Shown: positions 9,748 through 21,004 of the stretch, in pieces
Position numbering within the stretch: the stretch's first letter is position 1
Layout: every line of letters begins with the position of its first letter
Assembly (NCBI GenBank): GCA_934141475.1
Contig: CAKPCG010000001.1
Coordinates: 34,367-98,366 of the forward strand
DNA: 64,000 nucleotides
Source of the DNA: an uncultured Clostridia bacterium
Lineage (GTDB): Bacteria > Bacillota > Clostridia > TANB77 > CAG-508
Reading direction: 5' to 3'
Translations under genes and position numbers: made by a program
The notes under the pieces: model-generated
Told to the model about the DNA's origin: nothing
Database searches by the model: none
What the model saw: the letters and a program-made list of their open reading frames with translations, nothing else

Positions 9748-9996
9748 ATATATATCTCCCTTCTTATTTTATTCTTTATTTATCATTTTATATATAGTCT
9801 ATCCAAATATACCATATTTTTCCAATTTTTCGTGGAACAAGAATATTTGTTTTGTTTACGTAATCTTTATGTTATTTTTATCTTTTATCATGATTTACTT
9901 CATATTTTATTTTAAGCGTTTTTCATATTTTGCAATAAAATTACATGTTTTTATATTAAAAGTTGCTTATTTTCGATTTTCATGCGTAACAATTCC

Positions 9997-11365
9997 TTAT
10001 TTTCCCAAACAAAATCTAGAAAATATTTCGTTTATTATTTCTTCACTTGCTTCTTCTCCTGTGATCTCTCCTAAATTTTCTAAAACATTTTTTAAACTTA
10101 TTGCAACAATATCTATTGGCATATTTAAATTTAAACTTTCTTTTGCTTTATTTAAATTATTTATTGCATTTTGTATTTGTTTTTTATGTCTTTCATTTGT
10201 AATTACAATATCTGTATCAATATTTATTTGATTTAAATTAAATAAATCGCTTATTTTATTATATATTTCTTCGATTCCTTCCCTTTTTAGTGCTGATATT
10301 TTTACAATATTTTGAAAATTTGATAATTCAGCTGTATTTTCGCTTATTTCTTGGTTTAAATCCATTTTATTTAATATTATTATTGTTTTTTTAGAATTTA
10401 CAATTTTTAATATTTCTAAATCTTCTTGTTCTAGTTTTTTACTGGCATCTATTATTAGTATCGTTAAATCAGCTTCTTTAGCATATTTTATTGATTTTTC
10501 TATTCCTATTTTTTCAATTTCATTTTCAGTATTTCTTATTCCTGCTGTATCAACTAATTTTAATGGTATTCCATTTATATTTACAAATTCTTCAATTGTA
10601 TCTCTTGTTGTTCCTTCATATTCAGTAACAATAGCTCTATCTTCTTTTAAAATAGCATTTAACAAAGATGATTTTCCAGCATTTGGCTTACCTATTATTA
10701 CTGTTTTTATTCCCTCTTTTATTAATTTTCCATTATCAAATGATTTTTCAAGTGATGTAAGCTTTTTTAATGAGATATCAATTTTATTTTTCACTTCTTC
10801 ATCTATAATTTCAGGAGTATCATATTCTGGATAATCTATAGATACTTCAATGTTTGTCATTATATCTAAAATTATATTTTTTATTTCCTTTATTGAATTT
10901 GCTAGATATCCTTCTAGTTGTTTTATTCCTTCTTTCGCTTCTCTTTCTGATTTTGCATTTATAATATCTATTACAGATTCTGCTTGTGATAGATCTATTC
11001 TTCCATTTAGAAAAGCTCTTTTAGTAAATTCACCAGGTTCTGCAAGCTCTGCTCCATTTTCTAAGCATATTTGCAAAATCTTTCTCATTATTACGTTTCC
11101 ACCATGCGAATTGATTTCGCACATATTCTCTGTTGTATAACTTTTAGGTGCTTTAAAATATGATACAAGTACCTCATCTATAATTTTACCATTTTCTACA
11201 ATATTTCCATATTGCATTGTATAACCTTTTATGTCTTTTATATCTTTTGGATGTTTTGCTTTAAATATTTTGTCTAATATACTAAATGTTTTTTCCCCAC
11301 TCATTCTTATTATTCCTATTCCTCCTATACCGCGGTGCCGTAGATATTGAAGCTATTGTGCTCAT
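9997..11365 (-). pseudogene. mnmE: tRNA modification GTPase MnmE, interrupted by a one-base insertion near the start
   Basis: The long frame (435 residues from ATG 11304) lacks the usual MnmE N-terminus. Just upstream, ATG 11365 has an ideal ribosome site (GGAAAGGAG, 6 bases before it) and encodes MSTIASISTAP, the expected first residues. That frame differs from the long frame by one base, and removing one base in accgcggtgcc (11329-11338) would join the parts as APGIGGIGIIRMSGEK. The rest is intact: formyl-THF-binding domain, G domain with GKPNAGKSSLLNAI and DTAGIRNTENEIE, and the C-terminal CLGK cysteine motif. It acts with MnmG. MnmE is near-universal, so sequencing error is as likely as a real lesion. 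Confidence 0.85.
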
Positions 11366-11389
11366 ATATTTCTCCTTTCCTTTTTAACA

Positions 11390-11452
11390 AAAAAAGTCAA
11401 AATTCCATTAATCTTTTGAGATTAAAATCGGAACTTTGACTTCTGATTTTTT
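11390..11452. terminator. Terminator between jag and mnmE
   Basis: The inverted repeat AAGTCAAAATTCC...GGAACTTTGACTT is extended by ATTAATC/GATTAA around a short loop. T-rich tracts lie outside, so it can end the jag transcript on the minus strand. Confidence 0.75.
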
Positions 11453-11460
11453 ATTAATTT

Positions 11461-12183
11461 TTATTTTAAACTAATTACTATTCTTCTTCTTGGTTCTTCA
11501 CCAATACTTTCTGTTTTTACTTTTTTAGAATCTTGCAATGCTGAATGAATTATTTTTCTTTCATATGCTTGCATTGGTTCTAATTTTATTGGTTTTCCTG
11601 TAGCTTCCACAGATTTTGCAAGTTTGTTTGCTAAATCTACTAATGTTTTTTCACGTTTTGCTTTATAATTTCCAATATCTAGTAAAACTCTTATTTTTTC
11701 ATCACAGCCTTTACTTGCTATTGTTGAAATTAATGATTGAAGTGCATATAATGTTTCTCCTCTATATCCTATAAGAGAAACAGATTCTTCTCCTTCAATT
11801 ACAATATTTAAACCATATTCATCTTTTTTTATTGAATATTTTATGTTATTTCCTATTAATTTTAAAAATTCATCTAAAAATGTTCTTGCATTTTGCTCTG
11901 ATTTTATAATGTTTTCTTCTGATATGGCTTTTTTCTCTTTTTTCTCTATGGTTTTATGTTGTTCGTTTTTTGTTTCTTCCTCATTATGTTCTAAATTTTC
12001 TTCTTTAAGTGTTAATTCAACTTTAACAACTCTTGGTGCTAATATACTAAAAAAACTTCTTTTTTCTTCACTTTCTAATACTTTAATATTTACCATATTT
12101 CTTGATACATTAAGTATTTTTAATCCTTTTTCTATAGCATCATTTGTTGTATTTCCTTCAGAAATAATAGTGTTTTTAGGCAT
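11461..12183 (-). CDS. jag: RNA-binding protein Jag/KhpB (Jag-N, KH and R3H domains)
   Basis: Jag (KhpB) is an RNA-binding protein linked to cell elongation in streptococci and is encoded beside yidC in Firmicutes. The N-terminal Jag-N domain covers about residues 1-50 and is followed by a charged linker. A KH domain (SLIGYRGETLYALQSL) lies near residue 150, and an R3H domain (YERKIIHSALQ) lies at the C-terminus with RRRIVI. I chose ATG 12183 (MPKNTIISEG) because an AGGAGG site sits 8-9 bases upstream and it gives 240 residues. The start overlaps the yidC stop by 8 bases, indicating coupling. Confidence 0.9.
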   Translation of the reverse strand: MPKNTIISEGNTTNDAIEKGLKILNVSRNMVNIKVLESEEKRSFFSILAPRVVKVELTLKEENLEHNEEETKNEQHKTIEKKEKKAISEENIIKSEQNARTFLDEFLKLIGNNIKYSIKKDEYGLNIVIEGEESVSLIGYRGETLYALQSLISTIASKGCDEKIRVLLDIGNYKAKREKTLVDLANKLAKSVEATGKPIKLEPMQAYERKIIHSALQDSKKVKTESIGEEPRRRIVISLK

Positions 12184-13279
12184 TATTTTTTGCCTCCTCT
12201 TTTTCATCTTTTATAAATTTATTTAAAAATAATCTTTCAAAAATCATTAAAATATTATTTACAAGCCAATATAGTGCCAGTCCTAGTGGAGCTATACAAG
12301 CAATTGAAACAGACATTAATGGCATAAACCAAGACATGCTTTTATTTGCTTGTTCCATCGGATCATATTCTTCTTCTTTAGAATTTTTTCCATCACCTAA
12401 TAAATTTTCTTCTTTCTTCTTTTTAGTTGAATTTGTAGTTAATTTCATTGATACAAAAGAAGAAATTACGTATAGTGTTGGAATTATAAGTACTTTTAAA
12501 TCTGTCAAATCTTCAGTTGGAACTTTGCTTAAATCAAGTCCTAAAAATTCCATATTTATGTATGCTACGTCTTTATAGTCATTTATATTAAAATCATCTT
12601 GATCTGAGTTGTTTTCTTGAGATTGATTTTCATCTTGGCTATTTACAGAATCTGCAGTTTCTGTACTTTCTATAGTTTCTGTGTTTTTTGCTTCTTCTAT
12701 ATTTTCTGCCTTCTTTTCTTCTTCCTGATTTTCACTATTTTGATTGTTTTTTTGATTTTCATTATTTAAATCTGCTTGTTGTTCATTATTTTGTTCTTCT
12801 TCATTTTTTTTACTTTTTTCTTCCAAATTATTTATATAATTTATAACTGCTATTTCTCTATAATTGCTTGTACTTCCCTGTTTTTCTACTGCCATTTCCA
12901 TTTTTTCTATTATATTCGGATCTACTTTTTTCATAAATGTAAGTGGTGAACGTACAAGATAAAATACAGCAAATAACAATATTATTTGTACTATTGCACT
13001 AAAACATCCTGAAAATGGACTTATTTTTTCTCTTTTATATAAAGCCATTACTTCTTGATTTAACTTTTCAGGGTCGTTTTTATACTTAAATTGAATTTGC
13101 TTCATTTCGTCATTAACTTTTTGACTTGTTTTCATTGTTTTTTGTTGTTTTATTGATATTGGTAGCATTATTATTTTTACAAGTACTGAAAATAAAATTA
13201 TTGCTAATCCATAATTACCAACAAATTCGTATAAAAAGTTTAAAACATATCCAAATAAGTTTGCAAAAAAAGCTATCAT
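12176..13279 (-). CDS. yidC: YidC/Oxa1/SpoIIIJ membrane protein insertase
   Basis: YidC inserts and folds membrane proteins at the cytoplasmic membrane, alone or with SecYEG. Membrane segments are visible near residues 1-15, 20-42, 95-115 (CFSAIVQIILLFAVFYLV), 265-285 and 325-350. The hydrophilic groove arginine of Oxa1-type proteins is plausibly in the VKIIMLPISIKQQ segment. There is an unusual low-complexity insert of about 75 residues rich in Glu, Asn, Gln and Ser (roughly 155-230) in what should be an outside loop. I do not see a lipobox signal peptide. The gene lies in the rpmH-rnpA-yidD-yidC-jag block. Confidence 0.93.
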   Translation of the reverse strand: MIAFFANLFGYVLNFLYEFVGNYGLAIILFSVLVKIIMLPISIKQQKTMKTSQKVNDEMKQIQFKYKNDPEKLNQEVMALYKREKISPFSGCFSAIVQIILLFAVFYLVRSPLTFMKKVDPNIIEKMEMAVEKQGSTSNYREIAVINYINNLEEKSKKNEEEQNNEQQADLNNENQKNNQNSENQEEEKKAENIEEAKNTETIESTETADSVNSQDENQSQENNSDQDDFNINDYKDVAYINMEFLGLDLSKVPTEDLTDLKVLIIPTLYVISSFVSMKLTTNSTKKKKEENLLGDGKNSKEEEYDPMEQANKSMSWFMPLMSVSIACIAPLGLALYWLVNNILMIFERLFLNKFIKDEKEEAKNNA

Positions 13280-13306
13280 ATAATCACTCCAGACTTACGG
13301 ATTTAG

Positions 13307-13525
13307 TTATTTTAGAGGATCATATCCTCCTTTTGAGAAAGGGTTGCATTTTATAATTCTTATTAAACCCATTCTACATCCTTTTAAGGCTCCATATTTT
13401 TTTATTGCTTGTTTTGTATATTCTGAACAAGTTGGATAATATTTACACCTTATGTTTTTACTTTCTAACCATAATGATATATTTTTTTGATACCAATTGA
13501 TTATTTTTAAAAATATTTTACTCAT
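13307..13525 (-). CDS. yidD: Membrane protein insertion efficiency factor YidD
   Basis: A small family (72 residues from ATG 13525) with the conserved cysteine-rich pattern [19 protein letters not shown] and [21 protein letters not shown]. It is almost always encoded between rnpA and yidC, as here, and assists membrane insertion. I prefer ATG 13525 (MSKIFLKI), although 13534 (MIKMSK) is in frame. Both overlap the end of rnpA by a few bases. Confidence 0.93.
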   Translation of the reverse strand: MSKIFLKIINWYQKNISLWLESKNIRCKYYPTCSEYTKQAIKKYGALKGCRMGLIRIIKCNPFSKGGYDPLK

Positions 13526-13875
13526 TTTTATCATCTACTATGATTTCAGCTTTTTTTAATATTTGTTTCATATCAATTTTTATATTTTGGTAATTTATAT
13601 CATCTATATTAACCTCTTTTTTTACTAAAAATATTATACTATATCCATTTTTTATACTATTTTCATAATTTTTATAGTTTTCTCTTAATAATCTTTTTAT
13701 TTTATTTCTTTTATTAGCTTTTCCGTACTTTTGTACTAATAGCTAGTCCTAAAAAATTATTGTTTTTATTATTTTTGATTATAAAAGCTTTAATATATTG
13801 ACCCGAATAATATTTTCCATGAGTTAATACTTGTTTGAATTCATAGTTTTTCTTTAACATTTTAGTTTTATTCAT
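13518..13875 (-). pseudogene. rnpA: Ribonuclease P protein component, split by a +1 frameshift
   Basis: RnpA is the essential protein subunit that helps RNase P RNA trim tRNA 5' leaders. Two frames together make the whole protein. From ATG 13875 the first 53 residues (MNKTKMLKKNYEFK to LGLAISTK) end at a stop at 13716-13714. The rest is in the next frame and reads YGKANKRNKIKRLLREN, the diagnostic RNR-type signature, then continues to TAA 13520-13518. Deleting one base from the T4 run at 13729-13732 (AAAA on the coding strand) restores STKYGKANKRNKIKR. The gene is indispensable, so this is probably a sequence error. It sits in its normal place after rpmH. Confidence 0.88.
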
Positions 13876-13959
13876 TTTATTCACATCCTTTGGCTAAATA
13901 AGCTTTATTGTTTGCTTATACAAACTTTTATAAGCTTATATTAGCCCAATGTGTAAAGC

Positions 13960-14094
13960 TTAAGCACATAATCTTTTTCTTCCTTTTGCTCTTCTAGCTT
14001 TTAATACGTTTCTTCCTGCTCTTGTCGACATTCTTGCAAAAAATCCATGTACTTTTTTGTTTTGTCTTTTTTTTGGTTGAAAAGTTCTTTTCAT
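13960..14094 (-). CDS. rpmH: 50S ribosomal protein L34
   Basis: A 44-residue basic protein reading [20 protein letters not shown], then [18 protein letters not shown], the standard L34 sequence. A GGAGGTG ribosome site is just upstream of ATG 14094. It is the first gene of the minus-strand arm, divergent from dnaA, as in nearly all Firmicutes. Confidence 0.97.
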   Translation of the reverse strand: MKRTFQPKKRQNKKVHGFFARMSTRAGRNVLKARRAKGRKRLCA

Positions 14095-14364
14095 TTTCAA
14101 ACACCTCCACTTTATATTTATATATATATTTTTTTATTTTACATACGCCTTTTTCTATTTTGTAAAACGCAAGTGAGAGTATTATATCTTAAAGTTAAAA
14201 AAAAGTCAATGGAATTTGGTATTTTTTTTCATTTGCCTTAAGGAAATAGAGCTTTTAGTGGTTTTTTTGTATATTTTTTTTAATTTATGTTGCATTTTCA
14301 AAAAAAATGTTGTATAACACTTTTATCATTATAATATTTCAAAAAAATGTAAATTTTAAAAAAG

Positions 14365-14395
14365 TTATGCACAGGTTATCCACAAGTTATGAACA
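14365..14395 (+). promoter_or_regulatory. oriC, upstream DnaA-box cluster (part 1)
   Basis: Three 9-mers occur in a row: TTATGCACA (14365), TTATCCACA (14376, consensus) and TTATGAACA (14387). They lie in the non-coding 545-base gap between rpmH and dnaA. They form the distal half of a bipartite origin and probably also self-regulate dnaA. Confidence 0.8.
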
Positions 14396-14524
14396 GTTTG
14401 TGTGAATAAATTTTACAATAAATTTTTTTCAACGTAAAAAAGCTGGATATGCCTAGGCTACTTGCTTTTAACGCATAAATTTATGTTCGGAATTTAGTAT
14501 ATTTTTTACGGAATTATTACAAAC

Positions 14525-14556
14525 TTATCAACACCTGTGGATAACTTTGTGGATAA
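14525..14556 (-). promoter_or_regulatory. oriC, upstream DnaA-box cluster (part 2)
   Basis: TTATCAACA (14525, plus strand) is followed by two perfect minus-strand boxes read as TGTGGATAA at 14536-14544 and 14548-14556. They lie about 85 bases before dnaA and 150 bases from the first cluster. The remaining gap sequence is AT-rich without other recognisable signals. Confidence 0.82.
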
Positions 14557-14639
14557 CTTTTATTAAAAATAAATAATTCAATTCTACATAATTTGTTACA
14601 TTTTTTATTAATATATATTTTTAAGAAAGGAGATGTTTT

Positions 14640-16001
14640 ATGAATCTAAGTTTAGATCCAAATGAATTATTAGAACAAATGCGAAATCAACTAAGTCTTG
14701 AAATGAGCTCTGTGTCTTTTGATACTTATATAAAGCCTCTTGTAATTGAAAGTATTGATAATTCAAACATTGTTTTCCAAGTCGATACGCAATACAAAAA
14801 AGACATGTTAGAAAATAGATATGCAAGTTTAATTCTAAATGCTTTACAGCATATAACTAATAGAAATATTACTTTTTCAGTACATTCCTTAGATAAATTT
14901 GGTACAGATGACGAAACAGATGAAGTCATTATTTCACCTAAAAAAGACTCAGAAGAAGAAATAGATTATTCAAATCAAAGTTTAAATCCCAAATATACAT
15001 TTGAAACATTTGTTGTAGGAAACAATAATAGGTTTGCACATGCAGCAGCTTTAGCAGTAGGCGATAATCCTGCCAAAACTTATAATCCATTGTTTATTTA
15101 TGGCGGAGTTGGTCTTGGAAAAACTCACTTAATGCAAGCTGTTGGAAATAGAATTCTACAAAATAATCGTTCTATGAATATTGTTTATGTAACATCTGAA
15201 AAATTTACTAATCACTTGATAAATTCAATTAGAGAAGGTAAAAACGATCCATTTAGAAATAAATATCGTTCCGCAGATGCTTTATTAATTGATGATATCC
15301 AATTTATTGCAAATAAAGAACGTGTACAAGAAGAATTTTTCCACACATTCAACACTTTATATGAAAATGGTAAGCAAATAATAATTTCAAGTGATAAACC
15401 ACCAAGAGATCTTCCATTTCTTGAAGAACGTTTAAGATCTAGGTTTGAATGGGGTCTTTTAGCTGATATTTCTTGTCCAGATTATGAAACAAGAGTTGCT
15501 ATTTTAAGAAAAAAAGCTTTGGATGAAAGTATTATTATTGACGATGAAATACTTGCAGATATTGCAACAAAAATAGATTCTAATATTCGTGAATTAGAAG
15601 GTGTATTTAATAAAATTGTTGCTCGTGCCTCTCTTACTCATAGTCCAATTACAATAGAACTTGCAGAAAATGTTATAAATGAATTTATTTCTAAAAAAGA
15701 AAAAGTAATATCATCAGAATATATTCAGGAAACTGTAGCTAAATATTTTAGTATTGATAAAAAAGAATTAGCTGGAGAAAAACGTTCTAATGATATTGCA
15801 TTTCCAAGACAAATAGCTATGTATCTATGCAGAGAAGTCGCAAATATGAGTTTTCCTCAAATTGGTATTGATTTTGGTAAAAGAGATCACTCGACTGTTA
15901 TGCATGCATACAAAAAAATATCAAAAGAAATTAAAGAAAAAACAAATACTAAACTAATTGTGGAAAGTGTGAAAAACATTATACTAAGTGTTGAAAATTA
16001 A
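14640..16001 (+). CDS. dnaA: Chromosomal replication initiator DnaA
   Basis: DnaA binds DnaA boxes, oligomerises with ATP on the origin and opens the duplex. It is 453 residues with all four domains. The N-terminal domain covers about residues 1-80, followed by a short variable linker. The AAA+ domain has Walker A GGVGLGKTH at about 155-163 and Walker B ALLIDDIQF at about 215. The C-terminal DNA-binding domain carries DFGKRDHSTVMHAYKKI. The ribosome site AAGGAGATG precedes the ATG. DnaA boxes flank the gene on both sides, which suggests autoregulation and a bipartite origin. Confidence 0.98.
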   Translation: MNLSLDPNELLEQMRNQLSLEMSSVSFDTYIKPLVIESIDNSNIVFQVDTQYKKDMLENRYASLILNALQHITNRNITFSVHSLDKFGTDDETDEVIISPKKDSEEEIDYSNQSLNPKYTFETFVVGNNNRFAHAAALAVGDNPAKTYNPLFIYGGVGLGKTHLMQAVGNRILQNNRSMNIVYVTSEKFTNHLINSIREGKNDPFRNKYRSADALLIDDIQFIANKERVQEEFFHTFNTLYENGKQIIISSDKPPRDLPFLEERLRSRFEWGLLADISCPDYETRVAILRKKALDESIIIDDEILADIATKIDSNIRELEGVFNKIVARASLTHSPITIELAENVINEFISKKEKVISSEYIQETVAKYFSIDKKELAGEKRSNDIAFPRQIAMYLCREVANMSFPQIGIDFGKRDHSTVMHAYKKISKEIKEKTNTKLIVESVKNIILSVEN

Positions 16002-16110
16002 AAATAATCTTATTTATCAATGTTTTAAAAAATAAAAAGAAAAGTATGTTTGCAAAAAATTTCGTTTGTTAAAAATATTTCTTTTTATTAATACGAAATA
16101 TTTTGCAGGG

Positions 16111-16268
16111 TTATCCACAGGGGTAATGTGGATAACCTGTTAATAAACTGTGGATAACTAACTTTCCACATTCTAATGTGGAAACTGTGGATAATATACC
16201 CTAGTTATCCACAGAATTATCCATATCGTTTTCACTACGGACACAAAGTTTCCACATAGTTATCCACA
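16111..16268. other. oriC main DnaA-box array between dnaA and dnaN
   Basis: Six perfect 9-mers are present: TTATCCACA at 16111, 16205 and 16260 (plus), and TGTGGATAA at 16127, 16149 and 16186 (minus). There are also several TTTCCACA-like weaker sites (near 16163, 16250 and 16270). The array lies in the 353-base non-coding gap and ends immediately before the DnaA-trio run, so the geometry fits a Bacillus-type unwinding region. Confidence 0.9.
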
Positions 16269-16281
16269 GTTTCCACAACAC

Positions 16282-16335
16282 CTACTACTACTACTACTAT
16301 ATATATTATATTAATATTATAAATAAATATGCAAA
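16282..16335 (+). other. DnaA-trio repeats and DNA unwinding element
   Basis: Six consecutive CTA triplets (16282-16299; 3'-GAT-5' trios on the complementary strand) follow the last DnaA box after a GTTTCCACAACAC spacer. About 35 bases of pure A/T come next. In Bacillus subtilis such trios load DnaA on single-stranded DNA next to the box. Here the run is unusually regular. The position and order match; the function is inferred. Confidence 0.85.
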
Positions 16336-16354
16336 AAGAAAGGATGATTAACTG

Positions 16355-17473
16355 ATGAAATTTGTTTGTTATAAAGACAAAATCATAAAAGCATTGAATT
16401 CCGTAGTTAAAGGAGTTGCTTCAAAAACAACTATGCCTATATTGGAAGGTATACTTATTCAAACAAATGACAATGAAATAAAACTTACAACTTATGATTT
16501 AGAATTAGGAATTGAATATACAATGCAATGTGAAATTTTAGAACAAGGTAGCACAGTTGTAAATGCTACAATGTTTACTGAAATTATTAGAAAATTACCA
16601 GATACAGAAATAAATATAAGTGTTAATGAAAATAATTTATTAACAATAGAATGTGAAGGATCATTATATAAATTGGCAACTATGAATCCTGATGAATTTC
16701 CGGAGTTACCTAAAATAGAAATTGAAAATTCAATAAGTCTAGAACAAAGTGCATTAAAAAATATTATTAGAAAAACAATATTTGCTGTAAGTACAGAAGA
16801 AAACAGACCTATTTTTACAGGATGTTTATTTGAAATAAAAAATAATAAACTTAATGTTGTTGCAATTGACGGTTTTAGATTAGCATTAAGAACAATTAAT
16901 ATACCAGTTCCAGTTAAAGATTTTAAAGCTGTAATTCCAGCAAAAACTTTAAATGAAATAAATAAAATTTTATCTGATTCATTTGAGCCAATAAAAATAG
17001 GGGTTTCAAAAAATCAAGCTGTTTTTGATATGGAAAATTGTAAAATTGTAACAAGAATATTAGATGGAGAATTTTTAAATTATTCAACTGTAATTCCTAA
17101 TTCTTGGCAAACAAGAATACGTGTAGAAAAAGATGCTTTGCAAGATAGTTTTGAAAGAATTAGCCTTATATCATCTTCAAGTATGGAAAAAGAAAAAAAA
17201 TATCCTGTAAAAGTAACAGTTGATATTGGAAAATTAACTATTTTATGTACAAACCAAACTGGAGATGCAAAAGAAGAGGTATTTATTTCAACTGAAGGAA
17301 AGAACTTAGAAGTTGGATTTAATCCAAGATATTTTTTAGATAGTTTAAAAGCTATTGATGAAGAGGAAATATATGTTGAATTTGGAACAAATGTATCACC
17401 ATGTTTAATAAAATCAGTTGAAAATAATGATTATGTATATATGATTTTACCAATTAGACTTAAAGGTGAATAA
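16355..17473 (+). CDS. dnaN: DNA polymerase III beta clamp
   Basis: The sliding clamp is a dimeric ring that tethers polymerase to DNA. At 372 residues it has the expected three repeated domains. Typical segments are KAPILEG-like TTMPILEGILIQT near residue 25, FAVSTEENRPIFTGCLFEI around 145 and the C-terminal YMILPIRLKGE, which closes the protein-binding pocket. It follows dnaA across the origin with the ribosome site AGAAAGGATG. A strong terminator follows. Confidence 0.98.
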   Translation: MKFVCYKDKIIKALNSVVKGVASKTTMPILEGILIQTNDNEIKLTTYDLELGIEYTMQCEILEQGSTVVNATMFTEIIRKLPDTEINISVNENNLLTIECEGSLYKLATMNPDEFPELPKIEIENSISLEQSALKNIIRKTIFAVSTEENRPIFTGCLFEIKNNKLNVVAIDGFRLALRTINIPVPVKDFKAVIPAKTLNEINKILSDSFEPIKIGVSKNQAVFDMENCKIVTRILDGEFLNYSTVIPNSWQTRIRVEKDALQDSFERISLISSSSMEKEKKYPVKVTVDIGKLTILCTNQTGDAKEEVFISTEGKNLEVGFNPRYFLDSLKAIDEEEIYVEFGTNVSPCLIKSVENNDYVYMILPIRLKGE

Positions 17474-17478
17474 ATAAT

Positions 17479-17510
17479 AGGGTAAGAGGATGTTCTCTTA
17501 CCTTATTTTA
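17479..17510 (+). terminator. Terminator after dnaN
   Basis: GGTAAGAG / CTCTTACC forms an 8-bp stem with a 6-base loop, followed by TTATTTTA. Confidence 0.75.
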
Positions 17511-17925
17511 TACAATTTTTGTTCGAAAAATTTTTTATCGACCCACGAGAATCGATTTTAAGCGATTTTTATTAAGTGAATAAATAATTTATAAAATAAA
17601 AATAATAAAATATTAAATAAAAAAATACTTCAAAATATTAAAAAATAGCTAAATAAAAAATTATAAATTAGTAAAAAAAAGAAAAAAATAGAAATAAAAA
17701 GATTTTATAAAGCAAATAGACTAAAATTACTTATAAAAAATATATATAATATAATATAGCTAAAAATAGAGTTTTATAAAAACGAAAAAATAAAATAAAT
17801 TATAAAAAATAAATTTAATTTTGTATATAAATTTAAAATAAATGAAAAAAATAGAATAAATTAAAATAAAATAGAAAAAAATAGAAATAAAAAGAAAATT
17901 AATTGTTTTTAAATGGAGAAAAAAC
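17511..17925. other. A-rich non-coding gap between dnaN and recF
   Basis: About 415 bases contain no open frame of note. After roughly 17,570 the plus strand is dominated by A-rich near-repeats, for example aaaaaatagaaataaaaaga close to 17,685 and again close to 17,880. Many Firmicutes carry a small S4-domain gene (yaaA) here. I see no trace of it. Confidence 0.5.
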
Positions 17926-18993
17926 ATGTGGATTGAAAAAATAAAAATGAATAATTTTAGAAATTACAATAATCAAGAAATAATATTAAATAAAAATATT
18001 AATATTTTTTATGGTGAAAATGCACAGGGAAAAACTAATATTATAGAGTCCATTTTTTTATCGAGTATAGGAAAATCTTTTAGAACTTCAAAAGATCTAG
18101 AACTTATAAAATTCGGAGCAAAAAAAACAACACTAGATGTATATTATCATAAAAAAGATAGAGATGGAGAAATAAAAATTGAAATAGAAAATAAAAAAAA
18201 TATATTTATTAATAAAATAAAAATAAAAAAATTGAGTGATTTATTAGGAAATATAAATACTGTAATTTTTACTCCTGATGATATAAATATTTTAAAAGGA
18301 GGTCCTCAAAATAGAAGAAAATTTTTAGATATTATGATAAGTCAATTGAGACCTAATTACATGTATGCGTATAATTTATATAAAAAAGCTTTAGAGGAAA
18401 GAAATAATTATTTAAAAAAAATAAAATTAACAGGCTGTGATGAGAATTTATTAGAATTATGGGATGAACAATTAATAAAATATGGAAAAATTATTTCAGA
18501 TTACAGAAATGAATTTATAGAAAAAATAAAAATAAAAATAAAGGAAATTCATAAAAATATTACAGGAAATAAAGAAAATATAAAAATTAAATATATAAGT
18601 GATTGTGTTGATGAAGTTTTTTATAAAAAATTGTTAATAGATAGGCGAAAATTAGATATTATTAAAGGATATACAACAAGGGGAATTCATAGAGATGATT
18701 TTGAAATAGAAATAAATGATATTTTAGTGAATGTATATGGTTCTCAAGGACAACATAGAACTGCTATTTTATCATTAAAAATTGCAGAATTGAAAGTAAT
18801 AAGTGATGAAATTGGAGAAAATCCAATTTTATTATTGGATGATTTTATGTCTGAATTGGATGAAAAAAGAAGAAATAATTTTATGGAAAATATAAAAGAT
18901 ACACAAGTTATTATTACTTGCACAGATAATTTATTAATAAATAATGTTGATTCAAAAGTTTTTAAGGTTAATGATGGAAAAGTTATTTTGTAA
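17926..18993 (+). CDS. recF: DNA replication and repair protein RecF
   Basis: RecF is an SMC/ABC-type ATPase that helps load RecA at single-stranded gaps. Walker A GENAQGKTNIIESIF lies near residue 30 and the N-terminal NFRNY motif at about 10. The signature VYGSQGQHRTAILSLK is near 270, and Walker B PILLLDDFMSELD is near 300. Length is 355 residues, normal. The ribosome site is weak (ATGGAGAAAAAAC before the ATG). Lysine and asparagine are very frequent, reflecting the AT-rich genome. Confidence 0.96.
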   Translation: MWIEKIKMNNFRNYNNQEIILNKNINIFYGENAQGKTNIIESIFLSSIGKSFRTSKDLELIKFGAKKTTLDVYYHKKDRDGEIKIEIENKKNIFINKIKIKKLSDLLGNINTVIFTPDDINILKGGPQNRRKFLDIMISQLRPNYMYAYNLYKKALEERNNYLKKIKLTGCDENLLELWDEQLIKYGKIISDYRNEFIEKIKIKIKEIHKNITGNKENIKIKYISDCVDEVFYKKLLIDRRKLDIIKGYTTRGIHRDDFEIEINDILVNVYGSQGQHRTAILSLKIAELKVISDEIGENPILLLDDFMSELDEKRRNNFMENIKDTQVIITCTDNLLINNVDSKVFKVNDGKVIL

Positions 18994-20994
<2,001 letters not shown>

Positions 20995-21004
20995 AAATTG
21001 AATA

